Below are positions 1-12,577 of a DNA stretch of 64,000 bases, in pieces. The notes beneath the pieces are model-generated. The model was given only the letters and a program-made list of their open reading frames with translations, was not told where the DNA came from and did not search any database. The first letter of the stretch is position 1; every line of letters starts with the position of its first letter. A program made the position numbers and the translations under genes. The stretch lies in NCBI RefSeq assembly GCF_019285775.1, contig NZ_CP079105.1, positions 372,001-436,000 of the forward strand, read 5' to 3'. The DNA is from Skermania piniformis. GTDB lineage: Bacteria; Actinomycetota; Actinomycetes; Mycobacteriales; Mycobacteriaceae.

Positions 1-258
1 GGGCCGGTAGCCGCGACCGGATTCGGTTCGACCGCTGGTTCAGGCGAACTGGTTGCGGGCGAGAGGAATTCGGTCGACGAAGCGGCCGCTGTGCCGCTCG
101 GAACGGGGTCGGTGCGGCGGTCGGGCTCCGACTCGGCCGACCCGCGCAGCCACGGTGGCGGACTCGGATTGAATTCGTTCGTCGTCACACTTCCCCCAAC
201 GTCCGAGCATGGCGATGGCCTCTGTTTCCGGCCTCACGCTAGCACTAGGTTCGACTAG
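1..258 (+). CDS. possible 3' end of a gene entering from the left edge (uncertain)
   Basis: Frame 1 is open from the first base to a TAG at 256-258, giving 85 codons with no start inside the window that explains it. The peptide is rich in Gly, Ser, Thr and Arg and has no motif I recognise. It could be the tail of a larger protein or chance openness in high-GC DNA. The opposite strand also has a 65-codon reading frame here (40-237) with equally unconvincing composition. I see nothing else in positions 1-317. Confidence 0.2.
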   Translation, partial: GPVAATGFGSTAGSGELVAGERNSVDEAAAVPLGTGSVRRSGSDSADPRSHGGGLGLNSFVVTLPPTSEHGDGLCFRPHASTRFD

Positions 259-317
259 CAGTAGGAAGGGTGACGTAAAGACCTTATTCGGCGATCAATG
301 CCGGGACGAACTTTGTA

Positions 318-1769
318 TCAGCGGGAAATTCCGGGGGCAATCCTGGTCCAGTGCTCGACCGCGCGATCGAGCTCGTCGCCGAGTTGGCCGACCGTCGGGA
401 GCGGCGCTGGTGCCCCGGCCGCCGACACCCGAGGCGGGGTCAGCACATCGAACGTTTCGGTGACGATGTCGTGCACGGCGGCCAGCGACGGCACCGCGGC
501 GGTGGCGGGCATCGGAGCGGCGGTCGGGAGCACCGGAGCCGACAGCGGGTCGCCGCCGCCGAGCGCGTATCCGAGTGCTGCACCGCCCGCGAATCCGGCG
601 GTGGCCGCAGCGCTGCCGAGGCCGAGCGCGCCGGCACCTGCGCCCAGTCCGGCGCCGACCGGAATCCCCAGTGCGGCACCGATCATCGCACCGGGAACGA
701 CCCCGAGGAGCGCGCCTACCGGTGCGCCGATCGCGACCCCGATGCCGCCGCCGATCGTGGCACCCAATGCCGCCTGGGGAATGCAGCCGACGACCCCGAC
801 CAGCACGCACGCGGTCAACGGCGGCGGCAACGTGGCCAAGCCGGCACCGACCAGACCGCCGATTCCGGCGCCGGCGGCGCCCAGGACGAGGGCACCGGCG
901 ACCGCACCGACCGGGATTCCGGCGGCTGCGCCCACCGCCGCGCCGGCCAATCCGCCGGCGACCGCACCGGCCGCAGCCCCGGCGGTGCCCAGCACCGCGG
1001 CGCCGGCGGTCCCGGTCGCCATCGCCGCGCCGAACGAGGTAGCGGCCCGCCGATCCGCTTCGGAGCCGGTGATGCCGCGGTCGTACCAGAATCGCGCGAT
1101 CTGCCACTCCTGGTAGGCCGCCCAGACGTTGATGCTGTGCTGCTGTTCCGGCGACATCCACTCCGGCTTGTCCCAGATGTAGTCGCCGACCCGGACCTTG
1201 CCGGCCGGCGGGACGATCGGCGCGTACGGGGTGCCGGCGGGATCCCCCGGCGGGACCGGAGCAGTTCGGGGCGCCGGCGCCGTGGCATCGGGTTCCGGGT
1301 CGTCGCGGTAATCCGGGCTGCGCAGGTAGTTCGGGCCTTCTTGTGGCGTGCTTTCCGGCAGCGGTCGAGCCGGTAGCACCGGCGGGTCGGGGATCACGCC
1401 CACCGATTCCGCCGGTGGGATCTGGGGTTGCGCCGGTTCCGGTGGCGCCGGCGCGGTCTCCGGTGCCGCGGTCACCCCGGGCTGGGTCGCCGGGCCGGTA
1501 ACCCCCGGCTGCGCCGGCGCGGCAGTGCCCATGCCGGCGCCGACCACGGCGGCGGCGAGCGGAACCGCGCCGACCACCGCGGCTCGCCGCGCGCTCGGCG
1601 TCCGATGGCGAGCAGGTCGTCGACCGCCCCGGTCGGATGATGCAGAGACGTCGGATGATGCAGAGACGTCGGACGATGCGGATACGAATGTGTGCAGCAG
1701 CAACTCTGGACCCCCGTGCCTAGTGCTGAATCGATGCACCCGGCGCCGCCTCCCGCACCGCCGGGTCAT
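318..1769 (-). CDS. secreted glycine/alanine-rich protein with glycine-zipper-like hydrophobic domain
   Basis: This 483-residue protein has an unusual N-terminus: a basic stretch, then three copies of VSASSD, then twin arginines and a hydrophobic segment ending in GTAAPAQP that looks like a signal peptide. A Pro-rich linker follows. The central part, roughly residues 240-420, is almost entirely Gly/Ala/Val with GxxxG-type spacing, as in glycine-zipper membrane-inserting segments. A short charged helix closes the protein. I chose the ATG at 1769 because TATAGT lies nine bases upstream, suggesting a leaderless transcript; a later start after the repeats is possible. Function unknown; membrane or envelope insertion is inferred from composition only. 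Confidence 0.65.
   Translation of the reverse strand: MTRRCGRRRRVHRFSTRHGGPELLLHTFVSASSDVSASSDVSASSDRGGRRPARHRTPSARRAAVVGAVPLAAAVVGAGMGTAAPAQPGVTGPATQPGVTAAPETAPAPPEPAQPQIPPAESVGVIPDPPVLPARPLPESTPQEGPNYLRSPDYRDDPEPDATAPAPRTAPVPPGDPAGTPYAPIVPPAGKVRVGDYIWDKPEWMSPEQQHSINVWAAYQEWQIARFWYDRGITGSEADRRAATSFGAAMATGTAGAAVLGTAGAAAGAVAGGLAGAAVGAAAGIPVGAVAGALVLGAAGAGIGGLVGAGLATLPPPLTACVLVGVVGCIPQAALGATIGGGIGVAIGAPVGALLGVVPGAMIGAALGIPVGAGLGAGAGALGLGSAAATAGFAGGAALGYALGGGDPLSAPVLPTAAPMPATAAVPSLAAVHDIVTETFDVLTPPRVSAAGAPAPLPTVGQLGDELDRAVEHWTRIAPGISR
1633..1686. repeat. three tandem 18-bp repeats inside the secreted-protein gene
   Basis: Copies lie at 1633-1650, 1651-1668 and 1669-1686. The first two (TCGGATGATGCAGAGACG) are identical and the third differs at three positions. 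The unit length is a multiple of three and reads in frame as VSASSD on the minus strand, so copy-number change would alter only the linker length before the signal peptide. Confidence 0.95.
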
Positions 1770-1829
1770 CGTTCGTGGACTATAACACCGCCGGCATCGG
1801 TCGACTGATCCAGTGAAAAAGCATGCTGT

Positions 1830-3779
<1,950 letters not shown>

Positions 3780-3851
3780 CTACACGCGGTCGGTGCACGA
3801 ATGTTTGCCCCCGGGTGCGGGTCCGGGAGTTAGTTTCGGGAGGTGACAATC

Positions 3852-4622
3852 GTGGCCCGGTACCCGCGTAAGCCGCCCAGCCGGTGGACGGACTGGACGA
3901 TGCTGACACTCGCGATCGTGTCGGTCGCGCTCGTGTTGTGGGTCAGCCTGGTCGAGGTGTCCGACCGGACCTATCGGACGGTGCTCTGGATCGATCTCGC
4001 GATCTGCGCGATCTTTGCGCTGGAGTTTCTCTGGCGGTGGCGTCAGGAAGCGTGGCGCTGGACGTTTCCGCTGTTCAACTGGTACGAGCTGGTGGGCATG
4101 GTGCCCATGATCGTGTTCCCCGGGCCGGAGTTTCGGACGCTGCGCTTGCTCCGCATCGTCGTGGTTCTGGCCCGGCTCGGTCGAGCGGCGGATCGCGCGT
4201 TCGGCGAACGGATCACCGCGATGTTGCTCCGCCGGTTCGTCGGCACCGTCGTCGAGGTGATCAAGCGGCCGATCACCATCGCGATCCTGGACGAGGTCGG
4301 CGATGTGCTCCAAGGTGGCCACTACACCAAGAACATCGCCGCCGCCCTGCAGGAGAACCATCGCGAGATGGACGAGATGATCCTCGACAAGATCCGCGAG
4401 GATCCGACCGCCGGGCGACTGCGGTACCTGCCGTTCCACGACGACATCATCCGATTGGTCGCCGACACCGTCTTCCGCATCCTGCAGCGCGTGCTCGCCG
4501 ATCCTCGAACCGACGAACTGGTGGCGGATCTGCTGCGGGAAAACGTCGATCAGATCCGGCTGGCGGTGCGCGGCCGATACGAGGACGAACGCCCGGACGG
4601 GCTCGGAAAGAAGGACATATGA
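3852..4622 (+). CDS. ion-channel-like membrane protein with voltage-sensor-type segments, no pore
   Basis: The protein has about 256 residues. Four hydrophobic segments occur in the first 130 residues, and the fourth (LRLLRIVVVLARLGR) carries arginines every third or fourth residue like an S4 voltage sensor. No S5-P-S6 pore follows. The C-terminal half is soluble, acidic and helical. Homologues are annotated as ion transporters. GTG at 3852 is preferred over GTG at 3843 because GGGAGG lies eight bases before it. The gene is divergent from leuA and its stop overlaps the start of the next gene (ATGA), so the two are probably translated together. Function is inferred only from the membrane topology. 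Confidence 0.75.
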   Translation: MARYPRKPPSRWTDWTMLTLAIVSVALVLWVSLVEVSDRTYRTVLWIDLAICAIFALEFLWRWRQEAWRWTFPLFNWYELVGMVPMIVFPGPEFRTLRLLRIVVVLARLGRAADRAFGERITAMLLRRFVGTVVEVIKRPITIAILDEVGDVLQGGHYTKNIAAALQENHREMDEMILDKIREDPTAGRLRYLPFHDDIIRLVADTVFRILQRVLADPRTDELVADLLRENVDQIRLAVRGRYEDERPDGLGKKDI

Positions 4623-4993
4623 CCGGTCAGCTCGAGGTCGCCCGCGGTTACCTGGATGCGTTGGTATCGCACGACGGTGCCGGCGTGGCGTTCGCGCCGG
4701 GTGCGGTTCGGTACGAGATGGGGATCAAGACCGGACGCTCCGGCGCCCACCTACGGCGCAGCCTCTCCCGCGGCCCGCAGTACCGGGTGATCCGACGCAT
4801 CTACGACCTGGCGGCGACTGTCGACGGCGACCTGGTACGCACCACGTATCGCCTGGATGCGGGGCTTTTCGGGCGGCGGCTGGCGACGGTCCGGGTCGAC
4901 GAGGACTTCCTGATCCCGGCCGCGGTGCCGGTGATCCACCGGATCGACGCCTGGATCCGGTTGCCCCGGGGCGCGCATCCTACTTCCGAGTAG
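4619..4993 (+). CDS. small NTF2/SnoaL-like conserved actinobacterial protein (DUF8021-like)
   Basis: A 124-residue protein of mixed alpha/beta pattern starts [20 protein letters not shown] and is compatible with an NTF2-like fold: an N-terminal helix followed by strands containing [13 protein letters not shown] and [14 protein letters not shown]. Similar short proteins occur widely in actinobacteria as uncharacterised DUF8021-type members. The start ATG overlaps the stop codon of the upstream voltage-sensor-like gene by four bases, indicating translational coupling. No catalytic residues can be assigned. The gene ends 82 bases before ask and a TACGCT promoter-like box (5001-5006) separates them. 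Confidence 0.7.
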   Translation: MTGQLEVARGYLDALVSHDGAGVAFAPGAVRYEMGIKTGRSGAHLRRSLSRGPQYRVIRRIYDLAATVDGDLVRTTYRLDAGLFGRRLATVRVDEDFLIPAAVPVIHRIDAWIRLPRGAHPTSE

Positions 4994-5075
4994 CCCTCGG
5001 TACGCTGGCGGGGGCGTCGGGACGGTGGTCGGTAGGCTTCCTGCTGGTAACCGCGGAATCGAAAGGGCATTTCCG

Positions 5076-7383
<2,308 letters not shown>

Positions 7384-7403
7384 ACGACTCGTAGGCTGCT
7401 GCC

Positions 7404-8201
7404 ATGAGCTGGGCTGGGCAGTGGTGGGACTCCGAAGTCGTGCACGGCCACAAAGGCCCGCTGTTGCTGGCCTTCGTGGCGTTCGTGGTGACCTTCTTGA
7501 CGACCCGTTCGATCACCCGGCTCATCCGGGCCGGACGCGGGCCGTTCCATAACGTCAAGGCCGACGGGGTGCACCTGCATCACTCGACTCCGGGGGTGAT
7601 CCTGCTGGTCACCGGGGGTTTTCTGGCAGTAGGCGCGGACGGTCGATCGGTCGGCAACTATCTGGCCGCGGTGCTGGTCGGGGTCGGTGCGTCGCTGGTG
7701 CTCGACGAGTTCGCCATGATCCTGCATCTGCAGGACGTGTATTGGACGCAGGAAGGGCAGCTCTCGGTCAACATCGTGACGCTGACCGCGGCGTGCATCG
7801 GTCTCGCTGCATCCGGGGTGTCGCCACTGGGAGTATCGGATCTCGACGACACCGCCCGGGCAGTGCGCGGCGGTGTGCTGCTCCTGCTCGCCCTGCACCT
7901 GGTGCTGGTCGCGATCACGGCGTTGAAGGGCAAATATCCCACCGCGTTGCTCGGTATCTTCCTCGGTCCGCTCACTTGGGCGGCCGCGGTCCGCATGGCG
8001 CGTCCCACCTCGCCGTGGGCGCGGTGGTTCTACTCGCCGGACAAGATCGATCGAGCCCGGCGCCGAGCCACCGACTTCGACCGGCGGTGGGCACCGGTCC
8101 GCACGCACTGGGACGATCTCATCGGTGGTAGCCCGAGCGTGCCCGCCGCCGAAGGAGCACCGCCGAATGAGCATCCGGTTGCCGGTTCGTCGACCAGGTG
8201 A
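7404..8201 (+). CDS. conserved integral membrane protein, unknown function
   Basis: A 265-residue protein with about six hydrophobic segments: near residues 20-37, 66-80, 88-105, 122-145, 152-170 and 180-195. It carries histidine pairs (HGHKG, HLHHS) in loops and a charged C-terminal tail. Homologues occur across actinobacteria without assigned function. The ATG is preceded by TAGGCT plus exactly six bases, indicating a leaderless transcript independent of asd, whose stop lies 20 bases upstream. Confidence 0.75.
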   Translation: MSWAGQWWDSEVVHGHKGPLLLAFVAFVVTFLTTRSITRLIRAGRGPFHNVKADGVHLHHSTPGVILLVTGGFLAVGADGRSVGNYLAAVLVGVGASLVLDEFAMILHLQDVYWTQEGQLSVNIVTLTAACIGLAASGVSPLGVSDLDDTARAVRGGVLLLLALHLVLVAITALKGKYPTALLGIFLGPLTWAAAVRMARPTSPWARWFYSPDKIDRARRRATDFDRRWAPVRTHWDDLIGGSPSVPAAEGAPPNEHPVAGSSTR

Positions 8202-8222
8202 TCCGAATCACCGTAGGCTCCC

Positions 8223-8250
8223 TTAACGCAAGTATTTTTTGCGATTAACG
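8223..8250. promoter_or_regulatory. AT-rich symmetric element upstream of the Tat-secreted protein gene
   Basis: CGCAA (8227-8231) and TTGCG (8239-8243) form an inverted repeat around TATTTT, flanked by two direct copies of TTAACG (8223-8228 and 8245-8250). Such AT-rich symmetry is rare in this GC-rich window and lies 18 bases before the gene start, so it could be a promoter or operator. No factor can be named. Confidence 0.3.
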
Positions 8251-8267
8251 GTTCCGGAGGCGCCCTG

Positions 8268-9155
8268 ATGCTGTCGAGAAGAACGTTTGTTACGGGTGCC
8301 GTCGGCGTATTCGGCGTGCCGGCCCTGTCGTCGCTCGCGGGCCGCAGCGTCGCGTCCGCCACGCCGTCGCCCGAGGCGGTGCATGCCGGTCTGCGTTCGA
8401 CGATCCGCGGGATTCCGGTCGATCAGGCCGCGGTCGCGGAGTGGGAGCGGCGGCGGGTTCCGGTCGCCGCGGCTCGGCTGGCCCGCGACTTCGGGGGCGT
8501 GCTCGGTGGCGAGCTGGATTCCCTGCTCACCCACCGGGCGCTGCCGGTGGCAGATCTTCCCGGCGGTCGCGCGGCGCTGGCACGAGCCCGGGCGGCGATC
8601 GGGGTCGATCGGATGCGCGAGTTGCTGGCACCGGAGATCGTCGCCTCGGAGAACGTCACCAGAGCGGCCGTTGCGTCATCCTCAGGTAGCTGGGCGATCG
8701 CCGAAGCGGTGATCGACAGTGCTCGCGGTACCGCGGCAGGTTTCGCCGACTGGTTCGACCGAGCCCGGATCGCCGACGCCCGCGACATCTGGACCGACGC
8801 GTGCCCTGATCACTATGTGATCGTCACCGGCGCCGACGGGCGCCAAGAGGTGATCGAGACAACCGGCGGGGCGGTGCTGCCCAGCCGATTCTTCTGCGAT
8901 TACACCGACCTGGCGCGGGTGCCGATCCCCGGCGATCCGGCGTATCCGGTGACGATCGCCGCGACCGCGGCGCTCGCGACCGGCGAGCTGATCGGCGGCG
9001 TCCGGCATCAGTTCCGCGACCTGCCCGGCGGTGGATTCGGTGCCCGGCTGCGGGTCGCGTTTCCCATCGCTGTGCCCGAGCTGAACATCGTCGAGCACAG
9101 TTGGCATCTGGCCACCGAGTTCGGCAACTGGATCACCGCTTACCTCGATGGCTAG
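8268..9155 (+). CDS. Tat-type secreted protein, unknown function
   Basis: The 295-residue product begins MLSRRTFVTGAVGVFG, a twin-arginine signal with a hydrophobic core and a likely cleavage site near SVASATP. The mature part has helical Ala/Arg-rich segments and a C-terminal region ending in EHSWHLATEFGNWITAYLDG. I do not recognise a family. GGAGG lies eight bases before the ATG. The intergenic DNA just upstream contains a small AT-rich inverted repeat (8223-8250). The Tat signal implies export of a folded, possibly cofactor-bearing protein. Confidence 0.7.
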   Translation: MLSRRTFVTGAVGVFGVPALSSLAGRSVASATPSPEAVHAGLRSTIRGIPVDQAAVAEWERRRVPVAAARLARDFGGVLGGELDSLLTHRALPVADLPGGRAALARARAAIGVDRMRELLAPEIVASENVTRAAVASSSGSWAIAEAVIDSARGTAAGFADWFDRARIADARDIWTDACPDHYVIVTGADGRQEVIETTGGAVLPSRFFCDYTDLARVPIPGDPAYPVTIAATAALATGELIGGVRHQFRDLPGGGFGARLRVAFPIAVPELNIVEHSWHLATEFGNWITAYLDG

Positions 9156-9202
9156 CCGCTACCGGTCCGGATGCGAACGGGCCGGTCGGGTAGAACGAAA
9201 AC

Positions 9203-9817
9203 GTGGATCCCAACCGTGCCGGTGCCGAGTCGGTCGGTAGCCGTCCCGGCGGCAGATCGGAGCGAATCCGCCAGGCGGTGCTGGCGGCGGCTCTGTCCCA
9301 GGCGATGGAGCATGGCGTCGCCAACCTGAGCATCAAAGATATCGCCGCCCGAGCCGGGGTCGCCGAGACGACCATCTATCGGCGTTGGGGTCACCGAACC
9401 GCCGTGGTCGCCGATGCGGTGACCGAACTCGCCGGCCGCGGAAACCCGCCGCCGGATACCGGTACCCTGCGCGGCGACCTGGTGCAGTTGCTCGAGCAGA
9501 CTCGAGATCTGGTCACCCAGCCGGGCATGGAGCGCTTTCTGGGAACGACGATCGCCTTGTTCGCCGACCCGGACATCGCGGCCGCCCGACGCACGTTCTG
9601 GAACGACCGGCTCGACCGGATCGCGCCGGTGATCCGGCGGGGGATCGACCGTGGCGAACTGCGGCGCGGCAGCGAGCCCCACGACGTGATCGAGACCTTG
9701 TGCGCGCCGCTGTATTTCCGGCTGTTCGTGACCGACAAGGCGATCGACGCGCGGTTCGTTGCACGGTGCGTCGAGCACACGTTCGCCGTCTATGCCGACC
9801 GGACCGGCGCCGGCTGA
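9203..9817 (+). CDS. TetR/AcrR family transcriptional regulator
   Basis: A 204-residue regulator with an N-terminal TetR helix-turn-helix: helix-turn-helix core IKDIAARAGVAETTIYRRWG at about residues 49-68, followed by a divergent ligand-binding C-terminal domain. GTG at 9203 is chosen; TAGAAC sits six bases upstream, a near match to the leaderless promoter pattern of the window. It is convergent with the acyl-CoA synthetase gene and shares a terminator with it. The regulated genes are not evident. Confidence 0.88.
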   Translation: MDPNRAGAESVGSRPGGRSERIRQAVLAAALSQAMEHGVANLSIKDIAARAGVAETTIYRRWGHRTAVVADAVTELAGRGNPPPDTGTLRGDLVQLLEQTRDLVTQPGMERFLGTTIALFADPDIAAARRTFWNDRLDRIAPVIRRGIDRGELRRGSEPHDVIETLCAPLYFRLFVTDKAIDARFVARCVEHTFAVYADRTGAG

Positions 9818-9842
9818 GGCCGCCGAACGGGGATCAGCCGGC
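9809..9842. terminator. bidirectional terminator hairpin spanning both stop codons
   Basis: GCCGGCTGA (9809-9817) and TCAGCCGGC (9834-9842) are perfect reverse complements around a 16-base loop. The TGA of the upstream TetR gene lies in the left arm and the TGA of the convergent acyl-CoA synthetase gene lies in the right arm, so one palindrome ends both reading frames. Confidence 0.7.
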
Positions 9843-11303
9843 GGTTTCCGGCCGTCTCCGGAGCGTCGGCTTGTCGATCTTGCCGACCGGGTTCTTCGGA
9901 ATCTCTTCCAGCAGAATGACTTCCACCGGGATCTTGTACCGGCTGAGTTTTTCCGGCAGTTCCGCGAGGAGCGAAGCGGTGTTCGTCGTTGCGTTCGGGT
10001 TGAGCGAGACGTAGGCGATCGGCACCTCGCCGAGTACCGGATGCGGTCGAGCCACCACCGCAGCCTCGAAGACGTCCGGATTCTCGTAGAGGGCGGCTTC
10101 GATCTCCTTGGGATAGATGTTCTCCCCGCCCCGGATGATCATGTCCTTGACCCGGTCGACCAGGACGAGGTACCCGTCCTCGTCGAACCGGCCGACGTCC
10201 CCGGTCCGCAACCAGCCGTCGACCAGGGTCTTCGCGGTGTCTTCCGGCCGGTTGAGATAGCCCTGCATCACCACCGGCCCGGCGATCAGGACTTCGCCGG
10301 TGGCGCCCGCCGGGACGTCGTTGCCGTCCGAATCGGCGATTCGGATCTGCTGCCCGGGCAGCACCCGTCCGACCGTGCCCGGCTTACGTGGTCCGGCAAC
10401 GGGGTTGATCGTGGACGCAGTGGTGGTCTCGGACAGGCCGTAGCCCTCGACCAACACGACGCCGTACCGGTTCTCGAACTTCGCGATCAGCTCGGCCGGC
10501 ATGGGCGCGGCACCGCAGACGACCAGACGCAACGAGCTGGTGTCCGGTTCGACGTCGTCCGGCAGCGCGCTGAGCATCGCGTAGATCGCCGGCACCGCGG
10601 AGAAATAGGTCGGTCGATACTTCTCGACCGCCGGGAACAGCGCGTCGGCCTTGAACCGGCCCACTATGGTGGCCTGGCCACCGGCCCGGAGCGGGGTGAG
10701 CGTGCCGAGCACCACCCCGTTCGCGTGGAACAGCGGCAGGATCAGCAGGCTGTGCTCGTCCGGCCCGAAATCGAGGTGCTCGATGAACGACGCCGTCATC
10801 GCGTCGATGTTGCCGTGACTGATCATCACGCCCTTCGGCTTACCGGTCGTCCCGGCGGTGTAGATCAGCAGCGCGAGGTCGTCGGGGCCGAGCTCGGCGG
10901 CCGGCGGCGGGTCCGCCGGTGCCGGCGCACCGATACCGAGATCGTCCGCGGCGATCGGGCGGACGCCGTCGATCGGCGCGGTCCCGTCGACGGTGATCAG
11001 GACGTCGACGTCGGCGTCGCGGACCTGGTGCTCGACCTCGACCGGCGTGAGTACCGGGTTGATCGGGGTCACCGCGGCACCCAGCCGCCACGCGGCGAAC
11101 AGTCCGACGATCAGTTCGGCTCGGTTCGGCAACAGCAGACCGACCACGTCACCGCGCCCGACTCCAGCCGCCTGCAGCCGCACGGCGGCCGCCGCCACCG
11201 CAGCCGCGAACCCGGCATTGTCCAGCTCGAGCCGATCGTCGCGTAGTGCCGGCGCATCCGGTCGGGCGGCAGCCCGAGTGAACGGCAGAGATGGCACGAT
11301 CAC
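9834..11303 (-). CDS. class I adenylate-forming enzyme, acyl-CoA synthetase (FadD-like)
   Basis: The 489-residue enzyme should activate a carboxylic acid as acyl-AMP and transfer it to CoA. It has the P-loop-like motif YTAGTTGKPKG (about residues 147-157), the A5 motif GYGLSETTT, the A7 motif WLRTGDVGRFDEDGYL and the A10 lysine motif PKNPVGKIDK. The GTG at 11303 has GGAG eight bases upstream. The protein is at the short end of the family (typically about 500-550 residues) but both domains are complete. Substrate is unknown; short- or medium-chain or aromatic acids are possible. Confidence 0.9.
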   Translation of the reverse strand: MIVPSLPFTRAAARPDAPALRDDRLELDNAGFAAAVAAAAVRLQAAGVGRGDVVGLLLPNRAELIVGLFAAWRLGAAVTPINPVLTPVEVEHQVRDADVDVLITVDGTAPIDGVRPIAADDLGIGAPAPADPPPAAELGPDDLALLIYTAGTTGKPKGVMISHGNIDAMTASFIEHLDFGPDEHSLLILPLFHANGVVLGTLTPLRAGGQATIVGRFKADALFPAVEKYRPTYFSAVPAIYAMLSALPDDVEPDTSSLRLVVCGAAPMPAELIAKFENRYGVVLVEGYGLSETTTASTINPVAGPRKPGTVGRVLPGQQIRIADSDGNDVPAGATGEVLIAGPVVMQGYLNRPEDTAKTLVDGWLRTGDVGRFDEDGYLVLVDRVKDMIIRGGENIYPKEIEAALYENPDVFEAAVVARPHPVLGEVPIAYVSLNPNATTNTASLLAELPEKLSRYKIPVEVILLEEIPKNPVGKIDKPTLRRRPETAG

Positions 11304-11337
11304 GGTGGCGGCTCCTTCGTGCGAGGGAATGGATGCC

Positions 11338-11374
11338 GGTCCTGCCCGCGGGGGACGATCGCACGGGCAGGACC
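11338..11374 (-). terminator. intrinsic-type hairpin after the saccharopine-dehydrogenase-like gene
   Basis: GGTCCTGCCCG (11338-11348) pairs perfectly with CGGGCAGGACC (11364-11374), an 11-bp stem with a 15-base loop, 20 bases after the stop of the minus-strand gene at 11394. No strong U tract follows, as is common for actinobacterial terminators. Confidence 0.65.
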
Positions 11375-11393
11375 GACCTGGCCGGTGGTCGGG

Positions 11394-12521
11394 TCAGTCG
11401 CTGAGCGTGACCACCGGCTTGGCCACCAGGCCGAACTCGCGCAGCACGCTCAGCAGCTCGCGATGTCCGAATGCCTGGCAGCCCGAGACGAAGCCGGCCC
11501 GTTTCGGCGGCTGCTGGAGCAATGAATACGCAGCGAACGCCTGCAACAGACCGGTTTGCTTGTAGTTGCTGTTGCCGTGGATCACCACATGTGCGCGGCC
11601 CAACGGCCCGGAGGCGTGGACCGAGTCGAGCGACTTGTTGATCCGCGGATTCTCCCGGGGCGGCATCACGTTCATCACCTGGGCGGCGGTTTCGGTCAGC
11701 GCGGCATCGCGGTCCTCGGGGGACATGTCCTTGGTGGCGGCCAAGGCGCCGGCCACGATCTGCGGCACCCCGTGCATCAGCGCCGCGTTGAACACGCCGC
11801 CCTGCGCCTTGCAGTTGGCCACCCGGGGATCTCGCTTGAACCAGACCGGATGCGAGGTGCCGCCCCACGGTAGGGACAGCGCCAACTCGTGCTGGCCGGG
11901 CACGACCAGAGGCACCAAGCCCTGATTCGGATCGAACTCGACGTACTGGTTCTGCTGCAGGTAGTGCGCGCTCGACGTGGCAGCGTTGACCAGAATGGTC
12001 TGGGTCGAGGCGATGGTCGGGCTGCCACCCCAGAACACGGCGATGTCCAGGGTGTCCAAACCGGGATTCTCCAGGGCGATCTGGGCGGCGATCTCGCCGG
12101 TGGTGTACATCTGCGCGATGCCGGGCGAGAGCAGCAGACCCCGCTCGGCAAACTTCGCGCCGTACTGCTCGTCGCAGGTGATCAGCCAGTCCTGCTCGCC
12201 GGTGGTGTCGGTGTAGTGCACACCGGCTGCGAGGGCAGCTTCCACCACCGCGGGTCCGTACTTGCTGAACGGACCCACCGTGTTCAGCACCACCTGAGCG
12301 CCGGTGAACAGGTCGGTCAGCGCGTCGACGTCGCCGGCCACCTCGGTGACCTCGTAGTCGGCAGTTTCGATGCCGGCCACGTTGGTACGCATCGATTCGT
12401 CGAGCCGGTCCTTGCTGCGCCCGGCCGCGACGAACGGCACGTTGTATTCGCGCAGGTACTCACAGACGAGCCGGCCGGTGTAGCCGGATGCGCCGTACAC
12501 GACGACGGGCTTGGTGCTCAT
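11394..12521 (-). CDS. saccharopine dehydrogenase-like NAD(P)-binding reductase (DUF5938-type)
   Basis: The 375-residue protein starts MSTKPVVVYGASGYTGRLV, a Rossmann GxxGxxG motif typical of the saccharopine dehydrogenase NADP-binding domain, followed by a long C-terminal domain with WGGSPTIAS and RINKSLDSVHASG. Members occur in Nocardia and Rhodococcus as DUF5938 proteins of unknown substrate. ATG at 12521 is chosen because GGAGG lies seven bases upstream and the Rossmann motif follows at once. It is 56 bases downstream of the SDR gene on the same strand, suggesting a two-gene operon under the divergent TetR regulator. Confidence 0.8.
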   Translation of the reverse strand: MSTKPVVVYGASGYTGRLVCEYLREYNVPFVAAGRSKDRLDESMRTNVAGIETADYEVTEVAGDVDALTDLFTGAQVVLNTVGPFSKYGPAVVEAALAAGVHYTDTTGEQDWLITCDEQYGAKFAERGLLLSPGIAQMYTTGEIAAQIALENPGLDTLDIAVFWGGSPTIASTQTILVNAATSSAHYLQQNQYVEFDPNQGLVPLVVPGQHELALSLPWGGTSHPVWFKRDPRVANCKAQGGVFNAALMHGVPQIVAGALAATKDMSPEDRDAALTETAAQVMNVMPPRENPRINKSLDSVHASGPLGRAHVVIHGNSNYKQTGLLQAFAAYSLLQQPPKRAGFVSGCQAFGHRELLSVLREFGLVAKPVVTLSD

Positions 12522-12577
12522 GGGCTGCCTCCAGGTGCTCGGGAACGTGTTCGAGTGAGTCGGGCCGGAACCGCGGA

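Noticed and set aside
9759-11246. Long plus-strand frame opposite the acyl-CoA synthetase gene
   Set aside because: Its peptide is a His/Asp/Arg-rich antisense shadow; the minus-strand frame carries all adenylate-forming enzyme motifs.
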